Assembly (NCBI GenBank): GCA_039028895.1
Contig: JBCCHF010000019.1
Span: 1-64,000, forward strand
From: JAHDCJ01 sp039028895
GTDB lineage: Bacteria > Bacteroidota > Bacteroidia > Chitinophagales > Saprospiraceae
Length of the DNA stretch: 64,000 nt
Direction of reading: 5' to 3'
Positions 35,218 through 44,039 of this stretch are shown here, in pieces. Position numbers and translations under genes: made by a program. Under the pieces are notes generated by a model. That model saw only the letters and a program-made list of their open reading frames with translations. It made no database searches and was not told where the DNA came from. Position 1 is the stretch's first letter. Every line of letters starts with the position of its first letter.

Positions 35218-37092
35218 ATGACTGATCAAATACAGCCAATTCGAAATAAGTATATGTTTCCAGTCTGCTTTATCGCAGGCTTTGTTATTGCTGTTCTTTT
35301 ATGGGAATATATCCAACTTCCTTTCTCTAATCCCTGGCAGGTCATAGGCTCTTATACGGTTATTGAAATGAATCCAAATTCCGAAACGCTTCGCTTCCTT
35401 GTCGTTTTGGGATTACCGATGTTATTCATATTTATCGGACATCTTTTTCTAAGGAATGAAAAGCCCAACCTCCAGCCACAAGTTTCTGTATATCAGCAAG
35501 TCAACTCAGTGCCTTGGCTGGTGTTATGTGTGGTCTTTTCAGTTGTTTTTGCGCTAAACATAGGCATTGAAAAGCATTTGTTTGATTATTTTCATGATGG
35601 TGAAAGCCTTGGACCAGCCATCTCATTTTATGCTGGTCAGACACCTTATAAAGATTACCTGTTTTTGCATGGCTTCTTCCAGGATCCTTTTCGGTCAGTA
35701 TTGGCATTTGAACTCTTTGGGAGGGGGATTTCTTCCCTTGAGATCATGGATGGCATATTAAAAATTATCAATTCCGGACTCCTCTTTTTCTTGGTATATC
35801 GATTGTTCAGATTTAATAAAATTGCTTTGACAGCAATGGTGTTGATATTGGTGTTCCTTGGGATCTCAAACAGGATTTGGACCCGGGTTTTATATGATTT
35901 TGTGCCAGTTATCAATCATCAGGGCAGGGATATTTGCACTTTCTCTTTTTTAATTTTACTGACCTATCTGTTCGATCAGTTCATTGCGAAAAAGCCCGAT
36001 CCCAAAAAGGTGGTTTTCATTTCCTTATTGCTGTACCTTGTGGCGTGGGGCAGTTATCTATACTCGGTCGATAGAGCTTATTATCTGAGTGCTACTTCGC
36101 TTGTTGTTGGGGTAATCGTGCTTCTTTTTGGGAATTTATCCTTTAAGAGATCCTTTCTTGTAGGTGCCATACCCGGAATGACAATGGCAATTCATGGTTT
36201 CATACTGGTAATTGGTACCGGCATCCCATATTTCCTGGATTATTATTTTTTGAAACTTCCCGGATTCAAGGAATTGGTAGATGGGATACCTTATGACATT
36301 AATGGTTTTCCATTCCTGGTGACGCTGGTTTTAATTGCTTTGCCTGTTTGTTGGTTAGCACATCGTTTTTTTTATGCGGCTATCTTTTCTAATGGCAACA
36401 TTAAGGAAAACATTGGGGAGTTTGCCAGGCACTATTTTCTGGAAATCATCTTGGCTACCATGACGGTGTTTTATTTCCGGAGTGCATTGGGCCGTTCGGA
36501 CTACTATCACCTGGCTTATGTGTCTGTCCTTATCTATTTGCTTTTCTTTTACTTTCTTTTCAGGAGAGTTTTAAGGCCCTTGTTTGATCGAATGAGCAAA
36601 AAGCGAATGGTTGCCCAAATAGCGTTTGTTGCCATAGGCCTGATAGGCGTTGTAGGCTTTTTTCGACTTTTCAGCAATAATGCTTATCTCCTGAGGGCCA
36701 ATTTCCCTATTGGCATTGCTGATGAAATCTATTTGAAAGATGATTACGAACAAATGATCGAATTGATCAAGGAAACATTATCGGAGGATGAACATTTTTA
36801 CACCTTGACCAATGAATTATGTTGGTACTATTTTATAGATAAGCCGGCCCCTTCACGACATCATCTGATTAACTTTACATCACCTTATTTTTTTCAGGAA
36901 GAGTTGATCCAGGATTTGGAAAAGAATAATGTCAAACTGATCCTTTACAATAACGAAGATCCTTTCAATCATTTTGATAATGTGGGTTTTAGAGATAGGG
37001 TACCTTTGGTTACAGATTATGTTCACGAGCATTATATGTTTTTCCGGCAGATTGGAAGACAAGAATTATGGATCAGGAAAGGGGTGGAATAG
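35218..37092 (+). CDS. Polytopic membrane protein, glycosyltransferase-39-like topology
   Basis: This 624-aa protein has about 11-13 hydrophobic segments, and the last ~150 residues are soluble. An acidic loop near the start (HLFDYFHDGESLGPAISFYA) resembles the Asp-containing first external loop of polyisoprenyl-phosphate-dependent GT-C enzymes. The C-terminal ETLSEDEHFYTLTNE ... CWYYFIDKPAPSRHHL region is typical of such membrane proteins of Bacteroidota. Function and sugar donor are unknown; GT-C identity is an inference from topology. It lies 86 bases before a membrane phosphoesterase gene on the same strand. Confidence 0.6.
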   Translation: MTDQIQPIRNKYMFPVCFIAGFVIAVLLWEYIQLPFSNPWQVIGSYTVIEMNPNSETLRFLVVLGLPMLFIFIGHLFLRNEKPNLQPQVSVYQQVNSVPWLVLCVVFSVVFALNIGIEKHLFDYFHDGESLGPAISFYAGQTPYKDYLFLHGFFQDPFRSVLAFELFGRGISSLEIMDGILKIINSGLLFFLVYRLFRFNKIALTAMVLILVFLGISNRIWTRVLYDFVPVINHQGRDICTFSFLILLTYLFDQFIAKKPDPKKVVFISLLLYLVAWGSYLYSVDRAYYLSATSLVVGVIVLLFGNLSFKRSFLVGAIPGMTMAIHGFILVIGTGIPYFLDYYFLKLPGFKELVDGIPYDINGFPFLVTLVLIALPVCWLAHRFFYAAIFSNGNIKENIGEFARHYFLEIILATMTVFYFRSALGRSDYYHLAYVSVLIYLLFFYFLFRRVLRPLFDRMSKKRMVAQIAFVAIGLIGVVGFFRLFSNNAYLLRANFPIGIADEIYLKDDYEQMIELIKETLSEDEHFYTLTNELCWYYFIDKPAPSRHHLINFTSPYFFQEELIQDLEKNNVKLILYNNEDPFNHFDNVGFRDRVPLVTDYVHEHYMFFRQIGRQELWIRKGVE

Positions 37093-37178
37093 GGCTACTG
37101 GGATATTGGTATGGATTCAACCTAATTAAACAAAATTTTTCATTGTTCGTTATTTTTATGAATTAAGCAACGGAATTT

Positions 37179-38411
37179 ATGAGTGTAGGAAGAGCGATAT
37201 TACGGCTATTGATTTTCGTCTTGGCTGTATTTGGACTGGAGTATTATGCTTTCGAAGCGATCTCTACTGCATCTTCCTTGGTGTCTGAAAATTTACGTGT
37301 TGTTATCCATTGGATTTATTGGATGATCCCTGTCGCAGTGCTGGTAACACTTTTCTACTTCTTTTGGAACAGAGGGCGAAATCGGCAAAAAAAGTCATTT
37401 GTTTATTGGAGGGCCAGCCTTTTCGCGATTTATTTATTCAAGCTTCTGTTAGTACCGTTCATGCTGATTGATGATATCCGTCGAATTGGCCTCATGTTGT
37501 TTTCCGATGTGGCTCCCATTGAACGATCACTGATCATTGCGCTTATTGCCCTTGTTTGTGCTGCAATTCCTTTCGTGCTTGTCGTTTATGGAATGTTGAG
37601 AAACCCTTTCAGATACAAGATTTTCAGAGAGGAAATTCCGCTTTCAAAATTACCAGAGAATCTCGATGGATTGAGGATTGTCCATATTTCAGATTTCCAT
37701 GCTGGAAGCTTTATGAGCAGACAGCCGGTAACAAGGATTGTAGAGCTTATTAATTCACTAGATGCTGATCTTGTGTTTTTTACTGGTGACCTGGTCAATT
37801 CAGTCGCTTCAGAGTTTGATGGATTCAGGGAAATCCTTGATGGCATCAAGGCAAAGTATGGTATTTACAGTATCCTGGGTAATCACGATTATGGCGATTA
37901 TGTATTTTGGCCTGAAGAAAGGATGAAACGCCAGAATTTTGAAAAACTGTTAGATCACCATAAGACTATTGGTTGGGATCTTTTGATGAATGAAAACAGG
38001 ATCATAGAGATTAACGGAAAGCAGTTGGCAATCATAGGTGTTGAGAATTATTCTGCAAAGCATCATTTTCCAAAATATGGGAACCTGGCCAAGGCTTACA
38101 CTGGCACAGAGGCGGTACCTGTCAAATTATTACTTTCACACGATCCGTCTCATTGGGACGAGGAAATCAATGTCCGCTTTCCGGATATTGATATTACCTT
38201 TTCCGGGCATACCCATGGATTTCAATTTGGAATCGAGATCGAAGGTTTGATAAAATGGAGTCCTTTTAAATCTATGTATAAGCAATGGGCCGGATTATAC
38301 AAAAAGGGGACACAGTTTTTATATGTTAACCGGGGACTAGGGGTCTTGGGTTACCCAGGCAGGGTAGGGATGTTGCCAGACATCAGTTTGCTTACCTTGC
38401 GGAAAAAATAA
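37179..38411 (+). CDS. Membrane metallophosphoesterase (YkuE-like)
   Basis: This 410-aa protein has about four N-terminal transmembrane segments (to ~155), followed by a calcineurin-like phosphoesterase. Metal motifs are in order: IVHISDFHAGS (DxH), FFTGDLVNS (GDxx), ILGNHDYGDY (GNHD), LLSHDPSHW and FSGHTHGFQFG (GHTH). Relatives such as YkuE act at the membrane or periplasm, for example on UDP-diacylglucosamine or other lipids, though the substrate here is unknown. Length is normal. Confidence 0.92.
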   Translation: MSVGRAILRLLIFVLAVFGLEYYAFEAISTASSLVSENLRVVIHWIYWMIPVAVLVTLFYFFWNRGRNRQKKSFVYWRASLFAIYLFKLLLVPFMLIDDIRRIGLMLFSDVAPIERSLIIALIALVCAAIPFVLVVYGMLRNPFRYKIFREEIPLSKLPENLDGLRIVHISDFHAGSFMSRQPVTRIVELINSLDADLVFFTGDLVNSVASEFDGFREILDGIKAKYGIYSILGNHDYGDYVFWPEERMKRQNFEKLLDHHKTIGWDLLMNENRIIEINGKQLAIIGVENYSAKHHFPKYGNLAKAYTGTEAVPVKLLLSHDPSHWDEEINVRFPDIDITFSGHTHGFQFGIEIEGLIKWSPFKSMYKQWAGLYKKGTQFLYVNRGLGVLGYPGRVGMLPDISLLTLRKK

Positions 38412-38568
38412 TCTTCCAAATCTTAATTCTGGTTTCAATGCTTTGGGAGCCAGACATATCAGTGAATCTTTAATCAATTCAAAGTTATCTGGAAAAATTT
38501 GTTGAGGATCAATCCTTGGAAATCATCTGAGTTGACTAAATTTGTACCTTCACCATTAAATATGTCTA

Positions 38569-38967
38569 ATGAATAGCCTTAAAATTTGGTCTTTGTTCGG
38601 AGTATTTCTTTTGTTTTATTCATGTACCAATGATAATTCAGAAGCCACTGTCGACCAACTTACCGGCTATTGGGCAATGGAATCGGCTATGCGCAATGGG
38701 AAACCGATCAATACCCTGGAAAATGTTTATTTCGAATTTGATGTAGAGGGAAATCTTACCTCCAATCTTCCTTTGAGCAGGAGCTTAGAGGAATATACTG
38801 TATTATATGAAGTTGAGGAAAACACCATTTCTTACTCGATAGATGATACAGACTATATCCTTCAAATTGAACAACTTACAGATTCTCTGATCGTTTCCAC
38901 TCAGTTACAGAGTACCCCATTCCAAATGGTCCTAGTTCGCCAGGCACAAAGTGAAAGTGGTGAATAA
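38569..38967 (+). CDS. Small lipocalin-like lipoprotein
   Basis: This 132-aa protein has a lipoprotein signal (MNSLKIWSLFGVFLLFYSC). The mature part is strand-rich, starting with LTGYWAMESAMRNGKPI, the LxGxWxLxS opening of lipocalin-like domains (DUF4923/lipocalin_4 kind) common in Bacteroidota lipoproteins. It is probably anchored in the outer or inner membrane. Its ligand is unknown. It stands alone between the phosphoesterase and accD. Confidence 0.72.
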   Translation: MNSLKIWSLFGVFLLFYSCTNDNSEATVDQLTGYWAMESAMRNGKPINTLENVYFEFDVEGNLTSNLPLSRSLEEYTVLYEVEENTISYSIDDTDYILQIEQLTDSLIVSTQLQSTPFQMVLVRQAQSESGE

Positions 38968-39098
38968 AGTTTAAGGTAAATCCGATGCCAAATTTTTGAA
39001 ATTGGCGGAGTATGTTTACCTTGCGCTCGTTTTCTAAAAGGCTAGAATTAATGTTTTGTTATCAGTGTAAGTGTCTGATAATCAGTTGTTCAATTTAT

Positions 39099-39130
39099 TT
39101 TGAATTTCATGTTTAAAATTGCTAACTTGC
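39099..39130 (+). promoter_or_regulatory. Putative promoter for accD
   Basis: TTTG at 39099-39102 and TAACTTGC at 39123-39130 lie 20 bases apart, near the Bacteroidota -33/-7 layout, but the -7 box matches only six of eight positions. Confidence 0.33.
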
Positions 39131-39181
39131 ATTGGGCCCGAGAGAGACAGCATTTAATTCTCCAAAAATAAAGCTAAACTT

Positions 39182-40093
39182 ATGGGTTGGTTCAAACGAC
39201 TCAAAGAAGGCATTACCACCTCGACCCGGAATAAGATGGAGACTCCTGACGGAGTTTGGTATAAGTGCCCAAATTGTAAAAATGCGATTACGACAAAAGA
39301 GCATAGCGAAAAGTTCTTCGTATGCCCTTCCTGTAACTATCACGAAAGGATCGGCTCAGCTGAATACTTCGACTTAATATTTGACGGTCGATTTACAAAG
39401 TTGTTTGAAAACCTCAGATCCAAAGATTTTCTCGAATTTACCGACCTTAAAAAATACAGTGACCGACTCGTTGCTGCACAGAAAAAAACCGGGTTAAACG
39501 ACGCCATGTCGGTTGCTCACGGAAAGGTAAATCGTATGGACCTGGTCATTGCCGCAATGGATTTCAAATTTATTGGTGGATCAATGGGATCTGTTGTCGG
39601 GGAAAAGATCGCACTCGCCATAGACTATAGTCTTGAACACAGAATACCATTCTTGCTTATCTCCAAATCAGGAGGAGCGAGAATGATGGAATCTGCTTTC
39701 TCCCTGATGCAGATGGCTAAAACATCTGCAAGGCTGACACGGCTAGCTAAAGCCGGAGTGCCCTATTTTTCAATGCTGACTGATCCTACAACAGGTGGAG
39801 TTACAGCCTCTTTTGCGATGCTTGGTGATATCAACTTTGCAGAACCCAATGCCTTAATTGGATTTGCAGGACCAAGAGTCATCAAAGAAACCATCAAGAA
39901 AGACCTGCCTGAAGGTTTCCAAACCTCAGAATTCTTACTCGAACATGGATTTCTAGATTTTATCGTCGAAAGAAAGGACTTAAAAGCTAAAATTGCTGAT
40001 TTACTTCATTTATTTAAGCTCAATGTGAAAAAGGGTAGTGATACGAATGGAATAGAAGTAGCCAAGGTTACCGAATCGACCCCCAAGAAATAG
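39182..40093 (+). CDS. accD: Acetyl-CoA carboxylase carboxyltransferase subunit beta
   Basis: This 303-aa subunit of acetyl-CoA carboxylase transfers CO2 from biotin to acetyl-CoA in fatty acid synthesis. The N-terminal zinc ribbon (CPNCKNAITTKEH ... CPSCNYHER) and crotonase-like catalytic core (GSMGSVVGEKI, SKSGGARMMESAFSLMQMAK, TGGVTASFAMLGDI, FAGPRVIKETI) are complete. It acts with AccA, AccB and AccC, which are not in the window. Its stop is one base from the convergent Clp-type gene's stop. Confidence 0.96.
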   Translation: MGWFKRLKEGITTSTRNKMETPDGVWYKCPNCKNAITTKEHSEKFFVCPSCNYHERIGSAEYFDLIFDGRFTKLFENLRSKDFLEFTDLKKYSDRLVAAQKKTGLNDAMSVAHGKVNRMDLVIAAMDFKFIGGSMGSVVGEKIALAIDYSLEHRIPFLLISKSGGARMMESAFSLMQMAKTSARLTRLAKAGVPYFSMLTDPTTGGVTASFAMLGDINFAEPNALIGFAGPRVIKETIKKDLPEGFQTSEFLLEHGFLDFIVERKDLKAKIADLLHLFKLNVKKGSDTNGIEVAKVTESTPKK

Positions 40094-40094
40094 A

Positions 40095-43000
40095 TTAAAT
40101 TAATTCCCGATCTAATTTTTTACTGAATCGCCTGTCCAGGTGTTCGATCAACGGTTTTGTGTATTTGCGCCGGGGTACCTCGAATTTTATTTTGAATTCA
40201 GTATCATGTAAGGTCTCAAAACCGTAGGTCCTCCGCGCCTTAATATTGTCAAACGACTTTTTACGATGAATATCTTCTGGTACAGATCCTTCCTCCTCGG
40301 CACAAGCAACCAGAATCCTTTGGTACTTCTTTTTTTCGTATTCCCAAAGATGCATACCAGTTTCTCCTGAGAAATACATATGGGCACACAGTCCGGTAAC
40401 TCTGAAAATTACTCCTACAACCCGGTCACCGACCTGGGCGGATTCATTAAGTCCAGCATCTATATCCGTATGTAAACCAAGGATGTATTTCTTTCTTACA
40501 AAAGACTGCCCGGGCATTTTCCCACGCGTATCAATGTTTTCATCCTCATACATCGTTTTGGTGACCTCTACCTTTTCGTTATAGAAAGATTCACGGTATA
40601 ATATGGTTAAGACCTTAAAACCGTATCCTTTTTCTTCAAGAATGTCTTTGTAGATGTTGTAAATATGCTGAATATCGCTGCCATAGATCGAAATGGAGCA
40701 TGAAGATGCAGAGGGCTCGAGCCTCGTATACAATTCTAGTTTGAAATTCAGATAGTCAAATTCCCAGGCCTTAATTTCCTGGTGAATATTGGTGTTGTAG
40801 GGTTCCAAACCGACACAAGCTAATGCGAGAGACATTTCGAAAGACTCAATGGATTTTGTCAGGAGGGTTAGCCGCTCTTTGGTATCAAGAAAGTATCCGT
40901 ACTTTTGAGCATACTCCTTACGCTCCCAAAATTTTTGACCCAAACGCTTTTTATCTCTTTCCATCAAATCAAGCTCACTTAAAAGCCTGATAAAAAACCG
41001 CCCTTCTCTTAATTTGTAGATCGATTGTCTCAATAAATTTACGTGATCAGTCCACTCGTTGCGATTTAGTTCTTCCAACAGTAATTCAAGACCTAATGGA
41101 TCCGCCTCAATGTTGATTTCCGGCTTTCCGTTTTCAACCTTGATGTTCACCACCAATTGATCATCATATTCATGAAGATTGAGTTGCTTGGCCAGTGGCA
41201 GAATGATCTCTTCCCTCAGGGCTCGTTGAAGTTGACGGGCTCCGTATTTTGGATCATATCCTTTTTCGGCAAGGTATTCATAGATAGATGGATCGAGGTA
41301 GAAATCCATTTTACGATGTAAGATGCCTTCTCTTTGCCTTAGCAGGACAATCTCACGTTTTACCACATTCCCAACGACTTCTCTGCTCAATGGCTGAAAG
41401 GCAATCACCTTATCAATTCTGTTAAATAATTCCGGCCGGAAATGTTTTTGAACTGCAGACATGAAATGCTCTGATACTTCTTCGGTATCGAGTTCATGAT
41501 TCCAGCCGATCCGGTCTGTTTGGAGATTCCTGGCACCGATGTTAGAGGTCATAATGATGATGGCACTGCAAAAGTTAACCAATTTGCCTGCAGAGTCTGT
41601 CAAGCGGCCTTCACCCAGAATTTGAAGTAGCAGATCATAAAAAACAGGATGTGCCTTTTCAATTTCATCAAACAAAATAACAGAAAACGGTTCGCGGCGA
41701 ACAGCGGATGTCAGTATGCCATCTTTAAAATAACTTTCTCCAGTAAGTCGTTGAACTGACCAGGGATTGCTATACTCACTCATGTCAAACCGGATCATCT
41801 TATTGCGGTTTCCAAACATGAATTCTGCCAGCACTTTGGCCATTTCAGTTTTACCTACTCCGGTTGGTCCTACAAAAAGACAAGATGCAATTGGCTTCCC
41901 CTGTCTCGACAGGGCTGTTTTAACTGTCGTCAACAGGTCGGTTGTCGATGATACTGCTTTTTCCTGACCAAAAATATTTGATCGAAAATGATCGACAATA
42001 GTTTCCGGATTCATGGGTATCGAAGGATCGATCATGAAAGAGGGCATACCAGTTTCTTCGCAGAAATGCTGGATTACGGTTGATCGATTGATCAGCGTGC
42101 TGATCTTTTTCCGGGCTGCTTTAGTCTGTTCCCTATCTTTGCTCTTTTGATTGAGCAATATACTTTCCAAAAACCTGATTGGTTTTCCCGGGAAACCGGA
42201 ATAAGGTGTATATCGTTTGTTGAGTCTAATTGTTTCAGCAATGGCTTCTGCTGTGATGCTTACCCCTTGTGTATGGGCGACATCTTCTACTTTTTTGATG
42301 ATGATGTCGTCAAGCTTCTCCTTTGGTTCTTCGAGTCGAATAACCTGGAAGAGGGGAATATAATTCGGACTTCTGACTTCTATCCGGGCAAATTCTTCTT
42401 CTGTGCACTCAGTGATTAAATTGACTTCACCACGGCTAATATAAGTGCGCATATAATCGGCCATGCTGACACTGTTCCCTTCGTATTGCCCCACTTCAAA
42501 TAGTTCGAGGAAATTACGTACAAAAAGCATATCACCCTTACGGGAAAGTTCGCGGCACAAATAGGCCAGGTTGTCTTGCCACCCGGTATCGCGCGTTAAT
42601 TCTTTGATCATGGTCGATGCAGTGGTTTCCCAGATATCACCCTTGATCTTCAATTTATTTTTTCTGGAAGCGAGTTCCCAAACGAGATTGGTTTTACCAA
42701 CTCCCGAAGGCCCTACCAGCAGCACATTCCTGCCAAAGCTACTTTTGATGGCTCTTGCAAGTTGATCGATCTCAGTTTCACGGCCATAACAAACCTTCCG
42801 GGGAACTTCAAGCCTTTTGGCTATTTGTGGAAGGAGTTCTTCTCTTTTTTCAGCATTCAGATTTTCAAGTTCGGTTGGGGTATAAAACCTTAGCCTGATG
42901 TCTGTTTTTGTTAACTCAAATCCTTCAAACCATATGGCGGAGATTACGTTCCGAAGTCGACGCATCCGTTGTTTACGGGCAAATTCAAGTTTTACGGAAT

Positions 43001-43400
43001 TCCGGAGATAGGATTTAACTTCTTTTTTTTCAGGAGCAAAAACCTCGAGTGCAAGGGCAGGAATACAGGCCCAGTACCCTCTTTCGTTTTCCTGGTAAAG
43101 GAATTTGAATTCAAGTTCGAAACCCGGCCTGTCAGGCATGCCTTTTTGACTTATTTTCTGAAATTCGACCTTTACAGTATCGGTCTTGAAGTCATCTTTC
43201 GCCAGGTAATTCAAGAGACTGGCATATCCACCCTTATCCAAAATCTTATTTTGAAAAGCATTGGCAAACTCGTTAGCCAATCTAGAAGCACTATACTCAA
43301 CACGCATCACCTCACTCTCGAGCAGGGGAGTGTTTATTGAGCCGCTGTTGGCAAAATTGAGTTTTACCGTATAAAATGGAATGGCTAACTGATAAGACAT
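40095..43400 (-). CDS. Clp-type double AAA+ ATPase fused to release-factor-2-like domain
   Basis: This 1101-aa cytoplasmic protein has three visible parts. Residues ~1-200 are unrecognised; the Clp N-domain is absent. Residues ~205-425 are a first AAA module with Walker A [9 protein letters not shown] (Lys236), but its Walker B reads LFVRNF where Clp proteins have LFIDEI, and the LERRFQ arginine finger reads YIPLFQ. No coiled-coil M-domain follows. Residues ~470-765 are an intact ClpB/C-type second module: Walker A [9 protein letters not shown] (Lys517), Walker B [20 protein letters not shown] finger, [10 protein letters not shown] sensor 2, and IGW at 631-633 where ClpA/ClpC dock ClpP. Residues ~780-1075 align by eye with RF2: [26 protein letters not shown], ETGMH and [16 protein letters not shown]. 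No GGQ domain is present. cdd is 9 bases upstream. Confidence 0.85.
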   Translation of the reverse strand: [1101 protein letters not shown]

Positions 43401-43409
43401 GGGGCAAAT

Positions 43410-43892
43410 CTACAAAAAATCGGCATCGAAGCTTAAAGGCAGGATATCCTTGATAGAATGAATAATATATACCGGTCCGGTTTCACCTTGCAGGATGATC
43501 CTGATAGGTTGTTTTTGCCGAAATTCTTTCTCAAAAATGGTTTGCCTACAAGACCCGCAAGGCGAGGCAGGAACTTTCAGAACCTGTGAATTACTTTGCG
43601 CTACGATTGCTATGGCTTTTATTGGAACATTAGGAAAGATGGCTGAAGCAGCGAACAGGGCAACCCTTTCACCACACATCCCTAGTGGATAAGCAGCATT
43701 TTCCTGGTTATTGCCTAAGAAAACCTCACCATTTTCCAGCAATGCGGCTGCTCCTACCTGGAAATTTGAATAAGGAGCATAGGCATCTTTAAGGGCCTCC
43801 TTCGCTTGTTTTAACAAGTGTGCATCTTCTTCAGACAACTCATTTTCATCAACGTAGTGGTCAAAATAGGCTTTAAGTTCTATTTTTTTCAT
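43410..43892 (-). CDS. cdd: Cytidine deaminase
   Basis: This 160-aa homotetrameric-type enzyme deaminates cytidine and deoxycytidine in pyrimidine salvage. Zinc ligands Cys73, Cys112 and Cys115 and catalytic Glu75 are seen in NAAYPLGMCGERVALF and PCGSCRQTIFE. The usual C-A-E triad reads C-G-E here, a mild substitution. It lies 9 bases before the Clp-RF2-like gene and is probably cotranscribed with it. Confidence 0.95.
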   Translation of the reverse strand: MKKIELKAYFDHYVDENELSEEDAHLLKQAKEALKDAYAPYSNFQVGAAALLENGEVFLGNNQENAAYPLGMCGERVALFAASAIFPNVPIKAIAIVAQSNSQVLKVPASPCGSCRQTIFEKEFRQKQPIRIILQGETGPVYIIHSIKDILPLSFDADFL

Positions 43893-44039
43893 AAATGCGT
43901 TTCAGCGTGATAGTTTGGGCGTCGTAATTTTATTAAAATCTGTCTTTACCTCGTAAACGATTTAATGTTAATTTAGCGGCTTGCAATAAAATTACGATTT
44001 GTTTTTCAAACGTACCTGAAGCTAATACGATTACACAAA

